Position numbers and translations under genes: made by a program
In this document: positions 33,327-43,100 of the stretch, piece after piece
Position numbering within the stretch: position 1 is the stretch's first letter
Layout of the letters: every line of letters starts with the position of its first letter
The notes under the pieces: model-generated
Database searches by the model: none
What the model was told of the DNA's origin: nothing
Seen by the model: only the letters and a program-made list of their open reading frames with translations
From: Berberis thunbergii
Taxonomy: Eukaryota; Streptophyta; Magnoliopsida; Ranunculales; Berberidaceae
Direction: 5' to 3'
DNA length: 64,000 nucleotides
NCBI GenBank assembly: GCA_003290165.1
Contig: QNQO01000590.1
Coordinates: 248,001-312,000 of the forward strand

Positions 33327-35048
33327 ATGACGATTACTAAATTACAAGAGCAGGTCAATGCGCTTACTACTCAAGTTAGCGGGATCTCTTCCCGCCTATA
33401 TACACTTGAGACCACTAATGCCACTATTCTAGAGACATTAAGGAATCTCCAGCCATATCGCCTGGCACCATACGTTCACCCGGAACAACAACGACCAATT
33501 ATTCCAATTTATGGCAAAGCCCTTGATGACGCTAGACCCAAAAATTCTGATATTGTTGTTTCCAAGGCACCACCAACATTGGCCACCACTCCAAGGCGCA
33601 ATCCTGTGCAGAGACCATTCGTGCCACAAAAAATAGATGAGTTTGGTAGCCATAATCCTTACCATAAACACCCACCTCCCCATCATCCAAAAGTGGGTAT
33701 TATTAAGTGTAACCATCCAACAATTGGCGTGCCGCCCTTTCCTGTAACCATACCTTATCCCCTACCACCAATGCTGCCTGTTTTTCAACCAGTTGTACCT
33801 ACTCCACACATTCCAGTACATGAACATGTTTACCAACATTATCCTGGCAACTTCGATCCTCATATGTTAAGATCTCCATATGGAACCCCCGCGCATAATT
33901 TTGGTGCACCACTTGGTCATGTTGGTGCTATGGATTACAATAGAAGCTTTCAACCTCCACCGAGAGAAACCAATGCATATGCTGACAATTTTGCTAATCG
34001 GAGACAAGTTGTACACGAACATGCTGGTCGTTTAAATAAATTACGGCGCCATCATCGAGCATTCAATCCGAGAGAAAATATTAGCATGCATCGAAGTGGA
34101 CCATGGCCTTTTGTGTGGCCCCCTCCCTATCTTGGTCCTAGTCCAGGGCTTATGGAGGGCCCTTGTTTTTCTAGCCCTATGTATCATCATCCAAGTGCAT
34201 TAGGAGGTCCTCCTCTTCGCGTTATTCCACATCCTTGGATTCCTGCAACTGCCTCAGAGACATTGATTTTGAGGGCTAATATTGTTAAGCAAATTGAGTA
34301 TTATTTCAGTAATGAGAATTTGAAAAAGGACAACCACTTGATTTCTTTGATGGATGACCAAGGATGGGTTCCGATAACCAACATTGCTGACTTTAATAGA
34401 GTGAAGAGAATGACTACAGACATTTCTTTAATTTTGGATGCAATGCATAGTTCTTGTAAGGTAGAAGTTCAGGATGACAGAGTTCGAAAGCGTGATGGCT
34501 GGTCGAAGTGGGTCTTGGCTTCTAGACAAAATGCATCTTCAAATGATCAGCAAATGCAAGTCGATGTACGAGCTACTATGACAAGGCTTAGTGAGTGCAA
34601 TGATAATAGTGACAACAATGATAGCAATGCATTAGACACAGATTCAACTATTTTAATTGCTCGGGAACATGCTGGAAAGTTCGATACCAACTTTCGTATC
34701 ATATCTGATGTTGAAACGGCTAATTTTATTGTACCTAAAACTGAGAGTCTCTCTTGTTTGACAAAGCAAAAATCACACAATTCCCAATCAAATAAGCCCC
34801 GGAGAGACTACTTGATTGAGGATTCTTTGAAAGCCATAATAAGCCCATTACACGCTGGCTTAACAAGGGGACCGACCGTCCTGTGGAGGAAGCTACTTGG
34901 GAAGACTATGAGCAGTTTCTTGTTCTTTTCCAGATTTTCAAGCTTGAGGACAAGCCTTGTTTCAGACAGGAGGATACCAATCCTATTTAGTATTTACTTG
35001 AGATTAGAATGTCTTAGTTATAACAATATTCTATATAGGGAATATTAG
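33327..35048 (+). CDS. LARP1-derived La-motif ORF inside the LTR retrotransposon
   Basis: 573 codons without a stop. Residues 1-45 form a coiled-coil-like start (LQEQVNALTTQVSGISSRLY) that reads like the head of a retroelement gag. Residues about 70-310 are Pro/His/Phe-rich and follow the order of plant LARP1 linkers (PPFPVTIPYPLPP, FNPRENI, PPPYLGPSPGLM). Residues about 312-398 are a complete La motif: RANIVKQIEYYFSNENL, LISLMDDQGWVPI, IADFNRVKRM, and the end KRDGWSKWVLAS. The motif's key aromatics (Tyr-Tyr-Phe) are kept. No intron interrupts it, so it came from a spliced RNA. The LARP1 C-terminal DM15 region is absent. The last roughly 60 codons run across the integrase-like tail in the wrong frame and into the 3' LTR. 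LARP1 binds mRNA 3' or 5' ends and controls translation; any role here is unknown. Confidence 0.85.
   Translation: MTITKLQEQVNALTTQVSGISSRLYTLETTNATILETLRNLQPYRLAPYVHPEQQRPIIPIYGKALDDARPKNSDIVVSKAPPTLATTPRRNPVQRPFVPQKIDEFGSHNPYHKHPPPHHPKVGIIKCNHPTIGVPPFPVTIPYPLPPMLPVFQPVVPTPHIPVHEHVYQHYPGNFDPHMLRSPYGTPAHNFGAPLGHVGAMDYNRSFQPPPRETNAYADNFANRRQVVHEHAGRLNKLRRHHRAFNPRENISMHRSGPWPFVWPPPYLGPSPGLMEGPCFSSPMYHHPSALGGPPLRVIPHPWIPATASETLILRANIVKQIEYYFSNENLKKDNHLISLMDDQGWVPITNIADFNRVKRMTTDISLILDAMHSSCKVEVQDDRVRKRDGWSKWVLASRQNASSNDQQMQVDVRATMTRLSECNDNSDNNDSNALDTDSTILIAREHAGKFDTNFRIISDVETANFIVPKTESLSCLTKQKSHNSQSNKPRRDYLIEDSLKAIISPLHAGLTRGPTVLWRKLLGKTMSSFLFFSRFSSLRTSLVSDRRIPILFSIYLRLECLSYNNILYREY
34841..34990 (+). 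pseudogene. Ty3/gypsy integrase C-terminal tail remnant
   Basis: In the frame offset from the LARP1 ORF, 49 codons read KPITRWLNKG, then VEEATWEDYEQFLVLF and FKLEDKP, ending TAG in the 3' LTR. The EATWE and LEDK pattern is typical of the C-terminal end of plant Ty3/gypsy polyproteins. It is the only pol sequence left and marks the 3' junction of the captured gene. Confidence 0.65.
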
Positions 35049-35252
35049 CTTGTTTTGAATTAGGAGTTATTGTTTAGAATTAGGATTGAATTCAATTAGG
35101 AAGTATTATTCTTTGCTTTCAGTTATAAATACATATGATGTAATAGAGTTTAGGTAAGCAATACAAGTTTTATTTAGTTTATTTGGTGGTTGATCCCCAA
35201 TCAAAGGATCTAGGTGGTTTGATCTCCAATCAAAAGGTCAAGGTCTCTATTA
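34970..35252 (+). repeat. 3' LTR of the LARP1-carrying element
   Basis: AGGATACCAATCC to GGTCTCTATTA. Compared with the 5' LTR it lacks GATT after TTGTT (about 35075) and has C for T in AAATACATATG. A purine-rich CAGACAGGAGG lies at its start, in the place of a polypurine tract. The first TGTTA of the 5' LTR is not preserved here. Confidence 0.85.
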
Positions 35253-35654
35253 TAGATAGATGGATAGATAGATAAAAACTAACAAGCGAGTTGAATTGTG
35301 GGACTAATAACAATTGTGTGCAACAGCAATATTTTGGGGTATTGGGAGAATCAGGGTTTGTAGTAGAGTAGTGTTGTTCGGTGAAAGATTATCTGGTCTT
35401 TCATAGGTGTATTATTGTTTAGATGAATGAACTATGGAATTTGTCGAATTCTGATAGTGCGAATAGTAGGGAAATGTCAGAAGGAATAAGGCTCTTTCAT
35501 GAGAAAGTCCCATTTGGCAAACAAGGAATAAGAAAAATACCCTTAAAACATGGATATACACACTATTTTAATTCAAATAATTGGAACCGAACTCGAGCCG
35601 TTCTACAACGAATCTAGATCGTTTAATAATTTACACTATATGAATCGAATCGTT

Positions 35655-37402
35655 TAGGGATGGCAATGGGGCGAATTTTAGCAAATACATTCCCGCCCCC
35701 GTCAGTGATTGTGGAGCCTCGAATCCGCCCCACCAATCAGTTTATATTTTTATTTAAAAACTATTCCCGACCTGCACGGATTGGTGGATATTCATCCCGC
35801 CCCGCCAATCCATTTATAGATTTATGATTTTAGTGGCGGATGCTGGTTCCCCGCCCCTGATCCACCCCGCCAAGCTGAATAAGAAGTTGCTTCTTTAGAG
35901 TTAAGGGTTAGGTTTGGCTCTGAGTCTAAGTGAAAAGAGAAAATCAAATCAAAGACTGAAGAATAAAACAAGGGTCAGATGGTGGATGATCTGATATGAT
36001 CTGATCTGTTAGAGCATTTCCAATCATCTTTCTATAATAGCCAAAAAGTTATTTTAGGGGTTTCATAAAGAAAATTTTTGCTCCAATCATCCCTATAATA
36101 ACTCCACATACAACTTCACCCTAAATTTAGGGGAAAGTTAACAATCCCATATATCTCATATAATAATAATATATTCTCAATATTTAATTTTTTAAATTAA
36201 AAACAAATAAAATTTAAAAACAAAAGAAAATTAAATTAATTAAGTTGAAATTAATACTAAATTTTTAAATAATGATTAAAAAAACTCACAAATTATATTT
36301 AAATTAAATTATATTTAATTAGTCAAATTAAATTATATTTAAATAATGAGACAAAATTAATTACTAATACTACTTTTTTTTAACTCTCAAATATTTTATT
36401 TAGTCAAATTTAAATTAAGATGAAATTAATAATAGATAATAAAAAAATATCTGAATAATAGTATAATTGAAATGAGCAATATTATATATTTAAGTTGAAA
36501 TTAATAATAGTATATATTTAATAATATTAAAGTAATATAATTGAAACCAATAATAACATAATTATATTAAGTTGAAATTAAATTGGTATAGAAAAGTTGA
36601 AGATATATTAAAATAATGATGAAAAAGTTAAAATAAAGGATGTGGTTGGAGTGATGAAGAAATATGGGGACCCGTAAATTTAGCTTTTTTACCATTTGAG
36701 ATGTTCTTACATATTATATTCTTTCATTTTTTTTTTCATTTCCCTATACTGCAAGGGCTTCTCTTTCCATTTACCTTTCATTTTCAATGGAGGAGTGCTT
36801 TGTGGTGGATTCAACAGAAGACATCTCCAAACTCGTTTTCAATGCAGCTTCTCTCATCCCTATTCCCTACTATCTCTTCTCACTCTCGTATATTCTTCTT
36901 ATTTTTTCTTTCCCGACTGCCATTTCCTTAATGATATCCTTCACGCCTTTAGAGGGAATATTGTCTCTCTCATTTACATTCCTTGCTCAGAGATCTACGA
37001 TGGGGTTGTTTCAAAGTGATAGATTATTCATACCAAGTACCACCCATCATCATTCCATAATTTCTCTCAAATGAAGGAGTTCTCAAAGGAAGAGTGAGAA
37101 CGGCAATAGGGCATCGTCTCACTGCGTATAGGAAGGAGGCAAAGTGAGAGAGAAACAAATATGAGAGATTGATTGGATTTAGGGTTAGGTATTTTTAATG
37201 GCTAGGGGAATTTCTATAATTTTCTATGCCTAACGGATATCTGTGGGGCGGATATGGCCAAATCTGTATTCGTCGCGAATATTTGATGGATGTTGTTTGA
37301 TATCCATATCCCCTCCGAAGTTCCTTTAGGCATATCCAAAACTGCCCCAAACGGAGCGAGCGGGATGAATATCTGCGAAAATTCGCCCCATTGCCATCCC
37401 TA
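35655..37402. mobile_element. hAT-like non-autonomous element, complete copy B
   Basis: Perfect 19-bp termini TAGGGATGGCAATGGGGCG and CGCCCCATTGCCATCCCTA enclose 1748 bp. The flanks GAATCGTT and GAACCATT (GAACCGTT in copy A) are compatible with a diverged 8-bp target duplication of the hAT type. It contains no transposase. It carries a coding-like host fragment at 36787-37017. Confidence 0.78.
36787..37017 (+). pseudogene. captured hydrolase-like exon fragment, copy B
   Basis: This is the same fragment as 29083-29313 with one extra GAG codon after the start (MEECFVVDSTEDISKLVF). A frameshift near 36915 breaks the reading after the membrane-like stretch. The 3' part (SEIYDGVVSK) is readable in another frame. 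Confidence 0.4.
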
Positions 37403-38084
37403 GAACCATTTGGAGCAAATCGGTCTGATTTGGTTTGAAACCGCAATTCTTGGACTCATTTGCCCACCCATAAGTTGAAATTGCTTCCATGGTCGCTCAG
37501 GAATTCTATATTACAAATCAGAATGATGTTTGAGGTTGAAAATAAAAGATGGCTAATATTTCCCAAAATATATGAATCTAACGGATCACATAGAAGAGAT
37601 AAGTTTTATTTAATGGTTGAGATTCACTTCATCCAATGGTTGAGACTTAAAGTTAGCATTTGTGTTTTACCTTCAATCAATCCTTAATAAGAGTGCATGA
37701 GTTCGACTCCCATAACTAACATTTTAATATTTATTTATTTTTCTTCAATTGTTGATGGTGGTGATTAGGCGTGTAAGTATGAAGAATGAAAACTTGAGGG
37801 TAATTATGTTTTGATAAGTTTTAAACTTTTATTATACCAACTTTTGATAAGTTGGCCAAAAGTCAGGAATACTATCCCATTTTTATTGCAAGACAGATTT
37901 GCGCGACTTTAATAAAATGATCATAACTTGCTCATTTCAAAACATTTTCAAGTGATTCAAGTTGTATTTATTAGATAAATCATAATACTACAACTTTCAT
38001 AATTTGATGAGCTTGAGAATCAGTCTCAATTGAGGATTTAAATTGGTCAAAAGTTACCCTATTTTCAACTTAAGTTACTCAGTT

Positions 38085-40149
38085 TTTTGGGTGGTGGTGG
38101 TGAAAAGGTAAAAAGTAAAACATAAATAAAAAGCCCAATAGTTATTGGGTATCCAATTGGCGAACAGTCTAGCCCAAAATCTATAAAGCCTAAAAGGCTC
38201 ATTCCTTTCTTCAACCTCACTTCATCTCCATTCTCACCCTTCAAATCAAACTCACCTCTTCATCAACGATCGATTGTAGCAAAGTGTTTGTGAATTCTCT
38301 GTTATTTGAGGTTCGTTTTCTTCTATATTCAACTTATCTTTCTTTTCATATCGATTGAAGTTGTAATCTATGTTCATATTTATTGTTTTGAACTAGTTTG
38401 GATGATTAGGGGCAAATTTGCGTTCGTACTTCGTTTAGGGTTTTTCGGGGTTTGAGCTTTTGAAACTGTGAAAGTTTTGGGGTTCAGGGTATTGGATTGG
38501 AGTCTATAGTCCTCTAAACCACCAAATTTCCCTCCGAAATGGGGTTTTTAGGGTTTCCCATTGGAGATTTTCTAGTAGAAGTTGATAGATAGATAGATAA
38601 AAACTAACAAGCGAGTTGAATTGTGGGACTAATATCAGTTGTGTGCAACAACAATATTTTGGGGTATTTGGAGAATCAGGGTTTGGAAGAGTAACAACGG
38701 AAAGCGATATCGGTTTGGATTTGTAGTAGAGTAGTGTTGTTCGGTGAAGATTATCTGGTCTTTTATAGGTGTATGTATTATTGTTTTGATGAATGAACTA
38801 TGGAATTTGTCGAAATTCTGATAGTGCGAAATTTGGCAAACAAGGAATAAGAAAAATACCCTTAAAACATGGATATACAGACTTCCCAGGAATGGCCATT
38901 CCAACAGCCTACAATCCCTAAATTTATTGTCTAAGATTCCTATGTCGTGTTCTTTCCAAATAGGTAGCATTCGATGAAAAACAATAGTGGAATCTTCAAC
39001 TTCTCAAAAGAGACTCAATGGAACGGATCGTGGAAGAGCTCAAGTCACCCCAAATATCGCTGTCCAATTGGCAGTGAAGAAACTTCTGTGAATCACTTTC
39101 TATTTCCATGTCACACAACAAACAAAACCTATCAATCTAAAGAAGCCTACCCCAACCCAAGGTCTATGTAAGATCACAAACCCCTAATGGGATTTCCTTT
39201 CGTCATACCAATTTCACTGAAGTGAATGAACCAGGGTTTTTAATTGGTTCTTACGCTTTTCTTTTTGTAATTACTTGGAATATGTTTTTTTTCCCTAGAC
39301 TTTAGATAATTAATAACTCCTTTTTTTCAACAAACGCGGGTTAAGTAAACTGTCGCTCTACAAATTGCATCATTACAGCCTAGAAGAGGAAAGAAAATTG
39401 CACAAATACTGTTTGTTCTCCAATAATATGTAGCCAAAGGGAGAAAAGTTATGTTGAATTGTGTTATAACCAGCTGTCTTTGGAGATCTATCTTGTGGTA
39501 AAGTGTTATTTATGTCTTTGGAGATAAATTTTCTAGTTACAGTGTCATTTTCACACTATGAATTTGATGCATGTCTGTTTTTCAATTGTCTTATGTTGGT
39601 TTTGTGTTTATGTTGATGGATGGAATCTTAATAGAGATTCTATTGAAGTTTTCTGTTAAATTCTAAGTCTTTGGAAGTGTTCCTTGACAGTTTGATAAAC
39701 TTACTATTATAGACGATGAAACACAAAGAGGGATACAATTTTGATTAAGTTTTTGAGACAATAATTATCTTCTATATTTTGACTTCTTGGTGCTTAATAT
39801 CTAGTGGAAATTGGAACTGGAATACAATACAGTGACACACTGTCAGCTAAGCATTAATGAAGCTGATACTTGTTAACGATTGTCAATAGGTGGACCAAAA
39901 AGATATATGCTTGACTTGAATTTATTCTGGCACTGAAAGTGTTTTATTGTGGATTTCATATTTGCATTTTTCTATGAAGCAGGGCAGCTATGAGCTTTTA
40001 GAACTAAGCTTTCGATGGCACTAAACATACTTTATCTTTTGTAGTGACGTTCAAATCTTAAGCAGAAATTTAACACTGATTTTTGCTCTTATGAATTCCA
40101 CCAGGGTTTCCTTAAAACCTCTACAACTCAACCTTCGGTTCAATTGATA
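38085..40149 (+). promoter_or_regulatory. promoter, leader exon and leader intron of the TPR1-like gene
   Basis: Site II-like AAGCCCAAT and AGCCCAAAATC, then TATAAAGCC at 38181, precede a pyrimidine-rich leader (about 38200-38310) ending in the donor GAGGTTCG (38308-38315). The acceptor CCACCAGGG is at 40099-40107. The 5' UTR resumes at 40105 and the ATG is at 40150. The intron is about 1.8 kb. This 5' region is the part copied in unit A. I see no other gene between 38880 and 40100. Confidence 0.6.
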
Positions 40150-43100
40150 ATGGTGGTGATAGAACCAGCTACAACATCTGTTGAGGATCAAAATGCTGAA
40201 AAACATGTGAGCCCTATTGAAGAAGATCAAAATGCTGAAAAACATGTAAGACCTATTGAAGAATCAGTGAGTGAGGAACCAGATGGCTTTGAGACAGCAA
40301 GCGAAGGTGAAGAAGAGAAGGAAGGTGAAGGCAGCAAAGATGATGAAAATCAATCTGGGCATTCAAAAGAAGATTCTTATGAGGATGCATTGACGGATGA
40401 GCAGCTGAAACAGGTTGTTCTCATCTCCCGTCTCTAAAACTCATAAAACATCTGTGTGACACGTTTTTGCATCACTTTACACTATCTTTACAAACACTGA
40501 TGAGTTGTAGAGCTAGAAGCCAATCAGCTGAAGTGAATGGGATCAATTTCATTTTAGTGGATTAACATTATATCCTATATTTTGTATTCAAATCATCTTA
40601 TTTCTTTTGTTTCGTGTACGTAGAGGGCTTTAGACAAAGCTAACGATGCAAAAGCTGAAGGCAATAAACTTTTTGGGTCTGGGCAATACGAAGAGGCATT
40701 GTCACAATACGAGCTTGCTCTAAATGTTGCATCCGACGTGCCTTCGTCAGTGGAGATTCGTTCAATATGTCATGCAAATCGAGCTGTATGCTTCTTGAAA
40801 TTGGTATGTTGAAAGTGCATACTCAAGTGATATCATGTAACAAATACGGTTTCTAGATTAAAAAAAGTTGTTAAAATCACCATTTCATTATGTTGCACAT
40901 CGTAGTTGGGGAAACATTGAAAATGAAAGAAAATGGTGTTATGAGTGAGACGGTTCTCAAGCACATGGTATTTGATTATGCTTTTTGGACCTTTGAGTGT
41001 GTTACCTAGTTGCAAATCATACAAGTGTCATGGTTGGATGTTTTGATGAACCCGTCAGATTGAACTAATGTTTATGGAACACTTAACATATCTTCATCCT
41101 GTTGTCTTCCTTAGCTTGTTTGTTGTAAAGCCTTTGACTCTTCCTTGTTTCTCTTGCATATATCTAAGTCAAGTTTGGTTCATTTATTTTCTTCTTGCTT
41201 CATATATTATTACTTGAATTCTTTTTAATGGTGAAACAATATGCCAGGGGAAATATGAAGAAACAATTAAGGAATGCACAAAAGCAGTGGAGCTAAATCC
41301 CACATATATGAAAGCTCTGATTAGGAGAGGAGAAGCGCATGAAAAGCTTGAACACTTTGACGAGGCTATTGCAGGTAAGTTTGGATTTCAGAATTCCTAT
41401 AGATGTAACTCACTCTATTTGAGTAGGGCCGTAGGGGTAAGCAGGCATAAGTAACAATAACTAAACCTCCTGCATAATGAGACCAATGTTTTTATTTTAT
41501 TATTTTATTTTTGTAGAAAGTAGAACTTACATTTAAAGCAAGATAACATCATTATAATAAATTTCCAAAGTGGAATTAAAGATGACCGTCATTCTGTGCC
41601 CAATTTACTAAAAGATATTCAAATCCCTGCGAACACCACAAGTTTGAAACTAGTCATTTATGAAGCACAATTTCCAAACACAAGCACAAAGAGATTGACC
41701 TACTCCATACCTCTTGGGTAAAAGGTACCCCACACTCAAGGAAAACATAATCCCTGGACTTCACACCATCCTTACACATCCTCTCAGTCACACGAGACAG
41801 ATTTAAGATTAAACTTGCATGTCCCTTCTAGATAACAGATCCCTCGTAGGAAGGCTATTCCTAAACAAACTCTACATAAAGTGATCGCTTGGGAGGGGAA
41901 TTTGTACCACATCAAGTACTAACCCTAAAGGAAAGATTTGGAACAAGAGGTTTTGGAAGGAAGGATGAGATAGCTAGTCATAAACTGAGGAAACTGAAAA
42001 GACCCCTTCCTTAGGTCACCGCTAAGAACAATGGTCTTCCTCCTGAAATCACTACACCATATTGGCATTTTTGTAACATCCCCTAAAACAGTATCACTTT
42101 TGAAGTGTAACAATTCACTTAACAACTTTACACATTTTCACAAACAAAATGATACAATAATAGTATCACCATGAAGAGTATGATTATAAAAGTGATACTA
42201 TTCATGGTGATCCAACTTATAGTATCATTTTTTTTGTGTTACTGTTTTTCATTTTTTAACTAAATTTAGTTTTGATTTGAAATTGTTTGGTGAATTGTAA
42301 CATCTCAAAAGTGATACTGTTTTTAGAGTTGTTACAAAAGTGCCAATTTGGTGTAGTGAATGGACTTTGAAGATAAGAGAGCACTGAGTTGGCTGCCTCT
42401 TATGCTTCAAACTCATTAGGAGCCCTTCTAAACTGACAGTTCTAACCAAAAACTTCTTTCAAACCATGCCAAACTCCCTCACCATTCCTTCCTGAAGTGC
42501 ATGCTAAGGAATGTAGGCAATATGCTACTCAAAGGAGAGTCACACTCCCAGACAAAAACATCAAGCTAACACTATTATTTTCTAGAGAGAAAAGAGAAGC
42601 CCCTCTCCTATGCTCAACCTTAATGTTCGGAATAGCCTAAGCCTTCTACAAATTACAATACGGTGTTATGATATATTTCGTAATCCACCATTTCCCTTAG
42701 GGTGTGTTTGGTTTCATGGAATCCATGAAGGGACCCCTATATTTTAAGTTAATTTGAGGTATAACTCCACATGCACTATTTGATTTTGTTATCAATGGTG
42801 GGAATGAAAGTCTCATGAACATGAGAATCACATGCCTTGGGGAACCAAGGAGTAGGATTCCCATGTTCATGAGACTCTCATTCCCACCATTGATCACAAA
42901 ATCAAATGGTGGATGTGGAGTGATATGTCAATTTAGCCTAAAATGTAGGGGTCCCCTCATAGATTCTCATGGCATAGGATTTCATGCAACCAAACACACC
43001 CTTAGTTCCATCATGCATACTTCTCTTGAATAATTATCCTTTGAAGGCTGAAAGGTTCTTTCACATGCCACCGAAGCCAATTCCCAAGAAGGGATGAGTT

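Larger units (their letters stand above)
32266..35252 (+). mobile_element. LTR retrotransposon carrying a LARP1-derived gene
   Basis: The element is 2987 bp. It has LTRs at 32266-32555 and about 34970-35252, a tRNA-Met primer site at 32558, and TAGAT at both flanks (32261-32265, 35253-35257) as a 5-bp target duplication. The LTRs differ by one substitution and one 4-bp indel over about 283 bp, so the insertion is young. Between them are a GC-rich low-complexity leader, one 573-codon ORF with a host LARP1 La-motif region, and a short integrase-like tail in another frame. No protease, reverse transcriptase or RNase H is present, so it depends on a helper. The tail (TRWLNKGTDRPVEEATWEDY) suggests Ty3/gypsy ancestry. 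Unit B lacks the insertion at the equivalent point (38583). Confidence 0.88.
27834..35560. repeat. large tandem duplication, unit A
   Basis: Unit A starts ACTATTTTAATTCAAATAAT and ends AAAACATGGATATACA. The same start and end bound unit B at 35561-38879. In order, A contains the hAT-like element, a target-flank stretch, extra sequence at about 29990-30780, five satellite units, a copy of the TPR-gene promoter and leader, and the LTR retrotransposon 32266-35252. Without the retrotransposon it is about 4.74 kb. Confidence 0.88.
35561..38879. repeat. large tandem duplication, unit B
   Basis: This is the second copy of unit A, 3.3 kb. It keeps the complete hAT-like element and one satellite unit, has no LTR retrotransposon, and leads into the leader intron of the TPR1-like gene. 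It differs from A by many scattered substitutions and small indels, so the duplication is much older than the retrotransposon. Confidence 0.88.

Noticed and set aside
38974..39171. CPIGSEETSVNHFLFPC, which recalls the zinc-binding end of LINE reverse transcriptases
   Set aside because: Only one short motif matches and no RT or LINE 3' end is adjacent; the evidence is too thin to call.
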